A DNA stretch of 64,000 nt from Silene conica. Lineage: Eukaryota; Streptophyta; Magnoliopsida; Caryophyllales; Caryophyllaceae. Shown piece after piece: positions 12,309-22,374 of this stretch (position 1 is the first letter of the stretch; every line of letters starts with the position of its first letter). A program made the position numbers and the translations under genes. Below the pieces are notes generated by a model that was given only the letters and a program-made list of their open reading frames with translations, ran no database searches and had not been told where the DNA came from. The stretch covers positions 24,832,203-24,896,202 of the forward strand of contig CM055312.2 in assembly GCA_029255685.2 (NCBI GenBank), in the 5' to 3' direction.

Positions 12309-12738
12309 TTCCCAGCCGGAGGCCGGTAGGCCGGCTGGGGACCTTGACTTGACTTTTTGGGAAAAATGCGTAATAGTTACAGATCCAAGCAAAAGGGCTC
12401 CCAGCCGGTGGCCAACCGGCAGCCGGTCAGCCGGCTGGGGATGATGTCCCATACTTAGCCAAATTTCGTAAGTTGAAGAATTGTTGATTTTGGGCAGATT
12501 CAAGATAAAGGACTCCCAGCCGGTGGCCAACCGGCAGCCGGTCCACCGGCTGAGGGGACCTGTGCTTGTTGAAATTTGAAGAAAAATCCAGATTGAAGAA
12601 ACCGACTCCCCAGCCGGTGCCAGACCGGCAGCCGGCCGGTCGGCTGAGAAGCGTGCCCATTTGAAGAATTTTTCAGAAGTTCATATTTGGACTCTCAGCC
12701 GGTCCCAGACCGGCAGCCGGTCGACCGGCTGAGAGTCG
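12309..12738 (+). repeat. GC-rich hairpin array (class A), locus 1
   Basis: Five units, each an imperfect palindrome with arms CAGCCGG and CCGGCTG around one or two ACCGGCAGCCGG cores, start near 12309, 12402, 12510, 12605 and 12689. They are separated by 40-70 bp of unrelated AT-rich sequence. The outer arms also pair: the last unit begins GACTCTCAGCCGG and ends CCGGCTGAGAGTC. The array lies in U3, just upstream of the TATA box. Related arrays occur in two other LTR families here. Confidence 0.9.
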
Positions 12739-12757
12739 CTTTTCAGAATTTCGCGCA

Positions 12758-12767
12758 CTATATAAAC
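12758..12767 (+). promoter_or_regulatory. TATA box of the Athila/Tat-like LTR
   Basis: CTATATAAAC, 20 bp after the last hairpin of the array. The equivalent CTATATAAAC lies at 25181-25190 and 31743-31752 in the LTRs of the element at 24702-32824. Confidence 0.6.
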
Positions 12768-13758
12768 CCGCACTTGTATCATTTTATTTTACGCATTCCA
12801 ATACACTTTTTACGCAACTTTTTAGGGTTTTACTGTTTCATTGAGAATACTTAGTCACCAAAAACTCTCTTAAACATTTTAATCTTTCCTTAGATTTGCA
12901 TCTTAATCTAGTTAACCTTTCTTTAGTAATCTTCTTAGTTTTGTTCTTGGGCATTGTTAGAAGATATTTTGGGTTGTAATTTGAAGGGTTTGAAAGAATT
13001 TTTCATCTTGTTATCCAAGTTCTTTCCTTTTCCTTAGTTAATGGTATAATCTTCCTAATCCTTACTTAGTTATTTCATTTGTTTAAGTTTCTTTTGTTCA
13101 TTTGCTTGCTTTTACCATAATCCAACACGTTTATCATTTACCCATCAATTGTTTACATGTTTTCTTTAGTCATGAGTGAGTAGTCCTTTTGCTAGGGTTA
13201 GGGGTGCACTTGGGTAGTTGGTGTTGATGATCATTGTTTAGGGTTAGGGTTTGGATTTCATCTTTGCTAGGTTTTCATTATATGCATGCTACATGTTTGA
13301 TGAAATGCCTCAACGACGGTTGGGCATGATTCTTATTGTTGTTTGTCTTTGACGATAGTCTAGGGCTCTCATGAGTATGTATGTTTGTTAAGTCGAACTT
13401 GTTTGTAGCGAGAGCTAGGATAGGGTTTGATTTTAGGCGAGTCAAATCGATAGACGAGACGAACCTAGACCTAGCGTAGAAGAGACCACCTACCCTTTGC
13501 ATGTTTGACACCGACTTACCCTAGTAACCCCCGACACCCTAGTTGCTTTTATCATCAATTTCATCTCAATTTATTTGCTTTAATTGTTTCTTAGTCGTCA
13601 ACCAATCACAAACCTATTACCCCGACTCTAGCTTCAATTAGAACGTAACTATATAACTTCCCCACCATCTTCGTGTTCGACCCCGAACTAAGTACTATAT
13701 TTATTCGGGTTTATAAATTTGTTTGAAGGCCGGTAGTGACGGCAAAAATCGGTCATCA

Positions 13759-14996
13759 ATACTAAAGTCGATAGGACACAAATGGAGGGACCATAAATGC
13801 ACTTTGAAAGGAATACATTATTCTGATGATAAAAACATAACAGAGTTGCACAATAACTGTCCAGAAGACGTGGTACATGATCAATGGATTAGTCTTGTTA
13901 TTTTTTGGAGATCGGACGAAGGTCGGGTATGTGTCATATGTTAGCTATTATTCTTTAGTGATGGTTAAATGTTCTATTAATGTAAGTGACTTGCGTATCC
14001 TAAGCATCGGTGCTGGCTTGCTAGGTTATGATTGTTCAACATAAATCACTAGGTTATGATTTTGGAATTGCAGGAAAGAAGTCGCAAAAGCCTTTTGTCA
14101 CATAAGAAGGCTAAGGCGAAGTCTCTTCACACCTCCGGTACAAAAATTCATGCTCGTGTGTCTGAAAATCTGGTACACCATTGTTCTTATAGTATCTACT
14201 GATATCAAATTTCTTGATAATATTTTATGTTTTTTTGTTGTTCTGGTTTATTTGGTAGAAAAAAGCACTGCAAAGATCTCCCACAAGAACAGAGCTTTAT
14301 CTAGAGTGTCACCAACATAAAAAAGAAGCGAATATAACGGTTTGTTCATTTACCATTTTTTTAACCTATTAAAGATAATCTCCAAATTTCTATCAGCTAT
14401 ACTATTATATTTGCAGGATCATATAAAGGAAATTGCTGCACAACAAGGTCACACAGAGGGTAACTTAAATGATGACCCCGTCGCGCAAGTATTGGGCAAA
14501 GATCAGTATGGTCGGGTTCGAGGTATTGGGTTGGGTGTTAAGCCCTCAGATTTAACAGAGCCTTCTGATCCACGTTATTATAGGGGCTTGAATATGTCTA
14601 CCAACGAAGAGACATCAGCTATGCATCTTATTCGTGAACTAAAAGAGGGAATGCAAACATTGGAAAAGCGTGTCCTAAAACAAGGCAATACTATTAACAA
14701 GCAACGGTGTACTGTTAATAAGCTTAAAAGGAAGTTGAGAAGTGATGATGACTCTGGCGCAGGTGAAGATAATTCTGATGAATGTAGCTTTGAAAAAGGT
14801 TTTAACAATGATGCTGATGAGGTAAAGAATTACTCTGAACTTATCATTCTTATGAGTCTATTTGTGTAATATTTTTCCGTACACTTGTTTTGTTACAACT
14901 TGATCTGATGAGAAGTAATGTACTGTATGTTATGTTTCACCATCCTCATTGTAGGAATGTGAAATCCCTGAGACAGATGACGAAGTATTTTTCTAA
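13759..14996 (+). pseudogene. CACTA second ORF, C-terminal exons (Ptta/En/Spm family)
   Basis: Five exon-like blocks in order: 13759-13926 (ILKSIGHKWRDHKCTLKG, then DQWISLVIFW), 14074-14172 (ERSRKSLLSHKKAKAKS, then HTSGTKIHARV), 14259-14339 (LQRSPTRTELYLECHQHKK), 14417-14821 (DHIKEIAAQQ, VLGKDQYGRVRGIGLGVKPS, then a coiled-coil-like stretch) and 14955-14996 (ECEIPETDDEVFF, stop). Each junction has AG/GT borders. KWRDYK, DQW-x-x-L-x-x-x-W, NR/KK-x-x-HT-x-GSK, E-x-x-x-x-TH and VLG-x-x-x-GRVRG-x-G are the successive motifs of the plant Ptta/En/Spm transposase family. The first block begins exactly where a retroelement LTR ends, so the gene is interrupted; the last four blocks look little damaged. 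Confidence 0.7.
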
Positions 14997-15906
14997 CTAC
15001 ACTGGACGGTTTCATTGTCGAAGTGCAATAGCTTTTTTTGAGGTTGGTGTTTATAATGCCTTATTTGAATATAGGGGATCTCTGTATGTATTGATCCTAA
15101 GGAAGTGTCTTGATGTTTGTAAAAGACAGAGCTGTACTAGCTATCTCATAGGCAGGCAAAGCCCTATTAAAGGGAGCGTGGTGTGCTTCCTTTAGTAGAT
15201 GATAGAGATAGCCGCCCCTAGGTTGCCTGCTTTCTTCCTTATTCCTTGAATTAGAGTTGGAAGAGTAGAATTAGAACAAAGCAAGAAGAGAAGAGGCCTG
15301 CTTTTCAAGATTTAATTGCAAAAAGTTCTTTCTTTCGTGATAAGCAGCAAGAATCTCTTGAACAGACTTTCGTGCTTAAATAGTGCGTCATGCTAGTATG
15401 AAAATTTTAAATGTAAATAAATAGGAACTACCTTGTTGTGGCTGGTTGTAAGTATTATAGGCCTCATCTTGCTGTCTAGAACCTTGTTAGTTGTTAGTAT
15501 GGTCAGTATGCCTTTAAAAGACTAGAGTGTGAAGTATTACAGGCCTCTTGATGTCTAGTTGTCTTTTAGCTCCACCTTTCAACGACAATTTCTTTTGGGA
15601 GTACTAGTACCTCAATGATTATGACCCTTACTGGATTATCTGTGGAAACTTGTCTTGATAGAAAAGAAGGACTGATCAAGCCTTTTCATGAAATCATGTA
15701 AATGGACTCTTCAAACGTGCATTTTCTTATAACCGTCTGCTTGCCTTTATATTTTATGGCATGTTGGTATATATGATTTAATGATACATGCGTAAAAATT
15801 TTTTGTTCGTTACCGCAGGTTTAGCATTGTAGGAGAACGAGAGAAGCACGAGAGACGTTGCAGCAAGTCACAAATAATTAATACTACTATTACTGAATTA
15901 TGTATT
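14997..15906. other. Probable 3' part of the CACTA element; no gene seen
   Basis: An AT-rich stretch after the last CACTA exon. It contains an inverted pair, GCTATCTCATAGGCAGGCAA (15138-15157) facing a GATAGAGATAGCCGCC block near 15198-15220. No reading frame worth calling. Confidence 0.3.
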
Positions 15907-17880
15907 TGTAACATCCCGTATTTTCCTAAGAAGTATTTTATTAAAATAAAGTGATTTCCGGAATTTAATAATATTTTAATAATGATCGTAATTTATATTT
16001 TTAAGATTTTCATTAAGTTTCGTCTTAAAATCATTTAATCTTAAGACGCCTTGTGTATTTAATAATATCCCGCCTCACATTTCCGTTTCACTTAAATAAA
16101 GCAAAGCCGATTTGTTAAGTAAAAGGACAACCCTCCTCCTTCATCCATCGATATTTCATTCTACCCTAAAACACAAACATAGTGACTCAAACTCTCCATT
16201 TCTCTCCTCCTTTAAGAAACTTTAAAGGATCATCTCAAGGCCTTCTCGAACTCGTATCGAGGTAAAATTTACATATTCGGAATCCTCGCGAGATTTATGA
16301 TCTTTCTATCACTTTCATTTTCAGTTTCGTGAAACTTCATTTCGGGACTGTTTTGCCCTAATCAAGAAATTAGCCTCCTAATGGGTGTTTTTGTGCTTTT
16401 AGGTGGTGCTTGTAGTAACCCGGAGGAAGAGCTTGTGATCATTGAAGAGGAAACCGGTGAATTCGCGGAGTAAAGGTGACGATTACGAGTAACTTGGCCT
16501 TTTTGTCTAAATTAGCACATTATGTGATTTTGGTTGTGTTTGATGAATGTTAGTATAGTCTTTGAGTTCTTAATGTTCTTATGTGGTTATATAAACTTGT
16601 CTTTGTGAAGATTTGAGGAAGAATTGGTTGAGAAAGTGGATTAAAGAGTATACATGTTAAGACCGGTTTATTTGCGATTTTGTTGTTAACTCTTGGATTG
16701 AATGTTTGTATACAGGTTCTTATGTTTAATTGATGTCGTATACATGTGGGAAATGTTGTGTTGTTGCGTAAAATCACATTTAAGACGGATTGGTAAAGTA
16801 TTGAATGGATTGGAAATATCGGATTTTGCGAAATGCGCGATCAGAGGCTCTGAGCCGGTCGACCGACCGGCAGCCGACCAGTCGGCTCAGAGTCCCTCTT
16901 TGCATTGTTCATTTTTTTGAAACTTTTGGGAACGGGTCCCCAGCCGGTGGACCGGCCGGCTGGGAGTCCCAGTTGTTGTTCTTGTTTGTCATTTCGCGAG
17001 AAAGGAAGAAGAGGTCCCCAGCCGGTGGACCGGCAGCCGGCCGGCCGACTGGGAGGCCTTTTGTGTTGTTTTTGTATGTTGTCGGCCTGAGAGTAAAGGA
17101 CTCTCAGCCGGTTGACCAGCCGCCTATGACCAACCGGCTGAGAGCCCCTGATCGTATTGTTTGCTTCATAACTTTTGATTTTCTAGTCGGATTGCATTGA
17201 TTCTTTTTCCGTATGCTTTTTACACATGTTTGGAGTCCCCGAGGTTCGGGCGGCACTTTATTGGGTTCGGGAATAGAGTGAGGATAGAGACCCCCCGATC
17301 GGGAAACCGAAAGGGAAACAGGATCTCCCTCGGCTTAATTCCCGGGGTCAATTAAGTGTCGGTTTGAATGTTCATCATTTGTATGTTGGTTAAGAATTGA
17401 GTAAGTCTTAGAAAGGGAGTTATGGAACTGTGATTTGGATTAGGTCACAGTTTTGGTATGCCTTTGGTTTTGAGACGTGTTTATGCATGTGGATGTATAC
17501 TATGAGCTGTTATATGACTCTTGTCTCACCAAGATTGTATTATGTCTTGGTATGACCGTCTCCTGCGCGTTGACGGTCAAGTTTCAGATAGTCCGCTCTG
17601 AGTTGGGGGTATCTCGTCCCTAGCTAATTCGAGTTTTGGGGGTATCCTAGGTTTGGGGATACTTGTCGAATCGAGCAAGGATTATACCTCAAGAGTCTGG
17701 CCAGATTTAGACTAGGACCGTGTATCGTTTCGATCGTTCTACCAGGGGGTTATTGTATTTGCCGAGGCTAAGTAGACATGCTGTTGTTGTATAATGGAGT
17801 CGTCATTTGAGTCTTCCCATGTAATGTGTATTTGTATCCTTCCATACCTGAGTTGGGTCATGGTTTGATATTCCATGGGA
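15907..17880 (+). mobile_element. Gypsy LTR remnant (relative of the Tekay-like LTR)
   Basis: Starts TGTAACATCCCGTATTTTCC, nearly the same as the LTR start at 18796 and 38386. It shares with that LTR the block GAGACCCCCC, GGGAAACCGAAAGGGAAAC and CCCGGGGTCAATTAAGTG (17289-17360). Its other sequence differs, so it is a related but distinct family. The right limit is approximate, and no primer site or coding region follows. It carries its own hairpin array (16846-17147). Confidence 0.6.
16846..17147 (+). repeat. GC-rich hairpin array (class A), locus 2
   Basis: Four units start near 16846, 16936, 17012 and 17099. Unit 1 has outer arms GGCTCTGAGCCGG and TCGGCTCAGAGTCC; unit 4 has GACTCTCAGCCGGTTG and CAACCGGCTGAGAG. 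Bases that differ between units are matched by changes on the opposite arm, as expected if pairing is kept. The units are 75-90 bp apart. Confidence 0.9.
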
Positions 17881-18035
17881 ATCTGAAGCAAAACCTTGAG
17901 TTACAGGGCTCCTGACTTGCATATAATGCCAGACATAATTCGTTAATTATACATTAAATTCTACATTACTCATAGTTAACTATCCCGGCAGACAGGCATG
18001 ATTAGAAAAGTCATCAGATATGTGAACTCAAATAC

Positions 18036-18312
18036 CATGAAACAAAAGTGTCACCAGCCCTCTCAAAGACGGTCATTACAACAATTGAAGTCCTGCCAAT
18101 TGTGTCAATAATACCATAGAAACAGAGATAACTCAGCGCTATTAACACAAACACCGTACAAAAATGGAACCTTATGAAGAATAAGTCACACACTGAATAA
18201 ATATGTTAGTATACCAATACTGGCACCAAAATCAAAGTTGCTCTATCTCTGGCTTATTCCTCTCTACGATCTTAAACACTCACATGCTGGATACATGTAC
18301 CCAAGGATTATA
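18036..18312 (-). pseudogene. HVA22/REEP-like (TB2/DP1 family) gene fragment
   Basis: On the minus strand, after an intron AG at 18313-18314, one frame reads IILGYMYPACECL and the next continues KIVERNKPEIEQL, stop, FWCQYW. This matches the TB2/DP1/HVA22 signature (LGYAYPAYECFK, then NKPEIEQLRFWCQYW) with one frameshift between CL and KIV and one TGA in place of R. A second exon at 18092-18036 (AG acceptor, GT donor) reads VVMTVFERAGDTFVSW, the family's next block (LTV-x-ER-x-GD-x-FVSW). The family's proteins shape ER membranes. Here only two exons survive, so this is a pseudogene or a fragment captured by a transposon. The next conserved block (P-x-YSEAKLAF) was not found before the LTR remnant to the left. 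Confidence 0.7.
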
Positions 18313-18413
18313 CTGCAAACACAACAGACAATTTCGAATTTCCATAAATGAAGTCAAAAATCAAAACTCAAAACCTCACGAGTCCACAAAGATGATTCAA
18401 TATGATAACTTAC

Positions 18414-18666
18414 ACGAGCCCTCTGGTAATAAAGTTTCCAAAATCACCGATGGTACAAACTCATGCTGAGGCTTCAAATCTTTCGTCTCCTTAGCGTATT
18501 TTAGCTCAAGCTGCATCGACTCATTCGTCTCAAAATCAAACCGCAAAAACACTCAACATTATATATTTGCTACTACCTATGGGACTGGTTTTTAATGAGG
18601 ACTTACCTGCCCGCCATGTTCACTAGAGGAGCAATCCTTGACGGATTTTGGATCCAAACTCAACAT
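18414..18666 (-). other. Two exon-like blocks upstream of the HVA22-like fragment
   Basis: 18666-18607 reads MLSLDPKSVKDCSSSEHGGQ and ends at a good donor (CAG/GTAAGT). The next block, 18528 to about 18414, is open as TNESMQLELKYAKETKDLK, then QHEFVPSVILETLLPEG, with an AG acceptor and GTAAGT donor. Splicing at 18416 joins it in phase to IILGYMYP of the HVA22-like exon. I do not recognise this part; it is not the normal HVA22 N-terminus, so the transcript, if made, would be a chimera. The chromovirus at 18796 sits just upstream and may have removed earlier exons. Confidence 0.4.
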
Positions 18667-19751
18667 ATTTGTTAAGTGTATACTACTCTTTTGGAAATAA
18701 ACGCATTTCAGTAATATCTGAAGACATTTAGAAGACGATGATCATTTCCTACTCACTTCAATTATACCAGTATGAATCCTTCGAATATCTATTTTTGTAA
18801 CATCCCGTATTTTCGTAAAATCTATTTTAGGCGTTTTAATTTATTTTAAGTAATAAAATAATATTTTAATAATTTAATGTGAAAGATTTTAAATAAATAA
18901 GTAAGATCCTTCTTAAGAACCTTAAGTCCTTAAGACGAATACAAACTTGGTAAGGTTAAGTTACAAACTTAAAAACCCGTTCAAGTATCCTAACCCGTTT
19001 CATTTTAAACGGAAAGGACACTACTTAAACCCTTATAAGCTCTCATATGTCGACATATCATCTCCTTCACAACTCATTTCACTGTAAACATATTTTCTTC
19101 AAAAACCCCCATTAATATCATCTTCTTTTGCTCTTTTCTTCATCATCCGTCTACCGATTTAAGGTAATAATAACATTTTCGGAATCCTCATTTAATTTCC
19201 AAGCCATCTATCACTTTCGTTTTTCAATTCCTTCACTTCGAATTTCGGGCTGTTTTTGTAGGATTCGATTTTCAGTCCGTTAAACTTGTTTTCGTGCTTG
19301 TAGGTGTGGGCTTGGACGACCCGGAAGTTGATAGCTTCGTGGTAGAGGAGGATCTTTAAGCCGGATTGCATTTAAGGTGACGATAATGAAAAAACTCGGC
19401 CTTATTGTGAACATTAGCGCTTGTGATGTTGTTCTTCTTATTGTTTCTGATTTTTGTTAAAGATTGATGTTTAATGGACTTAGTAACATGTTTAAGAGTG
19501 TTCTTAATTAGTTGTTGAATTCATGTTTTATAATGTTATTACTTGTTCAAATGCTTATTTTCAGTTTTGCACAAAGTTAAGACGAATACTTGAATTAATC
19601 GTTTGAGGATTGTTATGGGTTTTGTTTGCTGTTAGATAGTAGTATTGAATGATTGGAAATGTTGGGTAAACATCATGTGTAGTGATTCATAAGGATTGGT
19701 GTCGATTTTTGATGTTTTTGAATAGGCTGGAAATGTTGTTTTCGCGTGCAG

Positions 19752-20144
19752 GCTCTCTGAGCCGGTCGACCGGCTGGGAGCGTCTTAAGGGATTTTTGCG
19801 AGTTTTGAAGAAATTTGGCCTAAGGACTGCCAGCCGGCCGACCGGCTGCCTGCCGACCGGCTGCCTACCGACCGGCTGGTGGTCTCTTTGTGTTATTTCG
19901 CGTATTTTCGAAACCATAAGAATAGGGAGCCCAGCCGGCAGACCGGCCGCCTGCCAGCCGGCTGGGAGTGCATTTGGAGTGTGGGTTGCGATTGTTGAGA
20001 ACCTAGGATTTGGGTTCCCAGCCGGCCGACCGGCTGCCTGCCGACCGGCTGGGAGTCCTTTGTGTTGTTGATTTTTTAAAGAAAGAAAAGAAAGCTGGGT
20101 TGCCAGCCGGTGGACCGGCAGCCGGCCGACCGGCTGGGAACCCC
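19752..20144 (+). repeat. GC-rich hairpin array (class A), chromovirus 5' LTR
   Basis: Five units start near 19752, 19826, 19927, 20016 and 20100. They have CAGCCGG/CCGGCTG arms and cores such as GACCGGCTGCCTGCCGACC, spaced 75-100 bp. This array is allelic to 39337-39787 in the 3' LTR. Confidence 0.9.
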
Positions 20145-21356
20145 TGTATCGTGTTTTTGATTTGCAATTCGTTCATAACTTTTAATCGGTTGACCGGTTT
20201 TAATTGAAACCCGTTCCTTGTATCTCTGATATGTATTTGAGGTCCCCGGAGGATGGGCGACACTATATTGGGTTCGGGAATGGAGAGAGGATAGAGACCC
20301 CCCAGTCGGGTAACCGAAAGGGAAACCGGCTCTCCCTCAACTTAGTTCCCGGGGTCAATTAAGTGTTGGTTAGAAGTTAACACTAGTAGAAAAAACCCCT
20401 ATCGTGACGCCTTTACCGTGGCGGTTCTAATAGAAACGCCGCGAAAAGCCCGAAAAATTGGTGGGAGGGGATTTTTCAGGGTGTAAGAGATCTATTGTGG
20501 CGGTTTAGATTAAGAACTGTCGTAATAGAAGTAGATATTTACGGCGGTTTCACATAAGAAACGTCAATATAAGTCAATCACGACGGTTGTATTAAAAACT
20601 GACGTTAAAGTTAATAATATTTGACAATATTTTTTATTAAACGACCGTCGTTATATGTTTTGTGGCGGTTTTAACAAGAACCGACGTTAATACCCACTCA
20701 AATAATACATCTAAATCATTTATTTATTATAAATAAAATAGACTAATTTATCTGAGAATAATAATTAATAATAATAAAATCAAAACTACTTAAAAAAAAA
20801 CAAACTGACGACCTAAAATCAACCTCCTCCTTCGTGTTCTCTTTCCCAGTTACTCCCTTTCTCCCTTCTTCTTCTCTTTCTGCCTCCTTCCGATGCCACA
20901 GTATTTCGCAACCACCACCGTTGTTTGCAACCACCACCGCCATCCTCTGTCTGTCGCTATCGTTGTGCGCCACCACTTATTCTCTTCTGGTAAGTTTAAA
21001 GACCCAATTCAGTTTTTGATTTCTTATTTTCCCCCAATTTCCCAGACCCTAAATCTATTGATTAAATTTGTAAGATGATGTATGAAAGGATCTTAGTGTA
21101 CTTGGAAAGCGTGACCTTTGCTGTCTTTACGAGTTCATATACATTTCAGTGTATAGATTATGCTTTTACTTGGTCTCGATTGGCTGACTAGGATATTCAA
21201 TATTGGGATTAATGATTCAATCACGCCCCCTTACCTTTTGTTACATGATCCGCCACTCAATTTGGATTATTTATCAAGTATACTGGACTGAGTGTGGTGT
21301 AAAGCGTGTTTATCCATGTCACGATACTCTTAAGGTGAAGGCCGTAATGAATGAGT

Positions 21357-21950
21357 TTATTTTGCTGATGTTTCTGTCATGGCTTCATGGGAATAATTCA
21401 TGAGCGACAAGCAGATTGTTAGAATGATCAATCCTTGAGCTGGGCCTGATGTAGATAACCAGATATTTGAATACCGGTGGCCTGAATTGGCCATGGCATG
21501 AACACGCTGCTTGGAAATTGAAGGGCCGTGAAGTGCCTTAACTGTTTCGGTAGCTATTTGAGAAGCAAGGTTTTCTATTCCTTTATCATCTTCTAACACT
21601 TCAGTCTCTAGTGATAGCATAGAGGTACCTGCATCTACAGCCTGTCTGTTTCCAGCTTTCAATGCATTGCTCGAAGGTTCTGATATTTGTTTCTTGTCAG
21701 CAGACATAGCTGGTTTGGGGCTGATCACAGCAACAGGTTTAAAGTCCTTGCCAGCTGTCACGTTGTTGTTAGAAGGTTTAGGCACTACCACTTTTAGAGC
21801 GACATGTATATTATCTTTGCTTTTATTGATACTAGCCATGTGATGTGATCCTGAAGCAGCTGCCACGTCATGAGGAGTAATAATAGGTGTATTTCTTACT
21901 CCATTATCAGCAACACTATCTCTATTTGATATAATGCTCTCCTATTCTTT
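21357..21950 (-). CDS. Unrecognised reading frame inside the CACTA element
   Basis: An open frame on the minus strand that continues upstream of the first ATG (21866) and reads VADNGVRNTPIITPHD, MAAASGSHHMASINKSKDN and later ETEVLEDDKGIENLASQIA. It is rich in S, K and A, has no membrane segment, and has no motif I can name. Lying in the first quarter of a non-autonomous CACTA element, it could be a fragment of captured host DNA or an old accessory ORF. Splicing is likely, but its borders are not resolved. Confidence 0.3.
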
Positions 21951-22176
21951 GTTAAATATGCCATTTCTTTAGCTGTCATTTTAGTTTTGTTTCGAGGAGT
22001 ACGAAGAAAGCACAAGGTTCCACCTTTGTGTAATTGTCATTAGTTCCTTGTTTTCATTTTGATAAATATTGTACAAGTCGTCTCCTAATTCAATCATTAT
22101 ATTTGTTGTTAACCAATAACCATTCCCTCCCCTTTTCAAAAGCTTGAAAATTATGCTTAATTATGTCAATTGGTAG

Positions 22177-22374
22177 CATACAAATGAGCATACTCCAGAA
22201 TTGGCTGCACTGACTGGTTTGAAGGTAATTGAAGTCGAAGGAAACACCATTAGACTGTCTCTAATAACATACATCCAATATGTTGAAGTGTTGATGTCTA
22301 CCAAACCATCTGAAGTGAACCATGAATTGCTAATAGAGGTGTTGAATGGAACTATGGAGATAAAGCGTGTAGAG
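22177..22374 (+). pseudogene. Captured exon of unknown host gene
   Basis: A clean 66-codon exon between an AG acceptor (TTGGTAG, to 22176) and a GT donor (GAG/GTATGT). It reads HTNEHTPELAALTGLKVIEV, then EGNTIRLSLITYIQ and NHELLIEVLNGTMEIKRVE. Codon use and composition look like a conserved cytosolic or nuclear protein, not a transposase. I do not recognise the family. Matching flanking exons were not found, suggesting one exon and its introns were picked up by the CACTA element. Confidence 0.4.

Larger units (their letters stand above)
10970..13758 (+). mobile_element. Athila/Tat-like Gypsy element: 3' internal tail plus LTR
   Basis: About 1.1 kb of internal tail, a conserved hairpin with GAGGACGA (12015-12034), a polypurine tract (GTGTGGGGAATTC) and an LTR from 12054 (TGATGAGC) to 13758 (GGTCATCA), 1705 bp. 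The LTR end resembles that of the element at 24702-32824 (TTCGACCC, TTATAAATTTG, then ATCA), so both belong to the same broad group. Coding regions are absent and the left boundary is uncertain. CACTA coding resumes at base 13759, so the retroelement landed inside a CACTA exon. Confidence 0.6.

Noticed and set aside
12204-12660. Overlapping frames with PVDRLPVGHRLG-type repeats, also at 16805-17200, 19682-20263 and 39259-39906
   Set aside because: These frames come from the GC-rich hairpin arrays and are open on both strands because the units lack stop triplets. No start context or conservation.
13278-13511. 77-codon minus-strand frame in the Athila/Tat-like LTR
   Set aside because: Lies wholly in LTR sequence with no recognised product.
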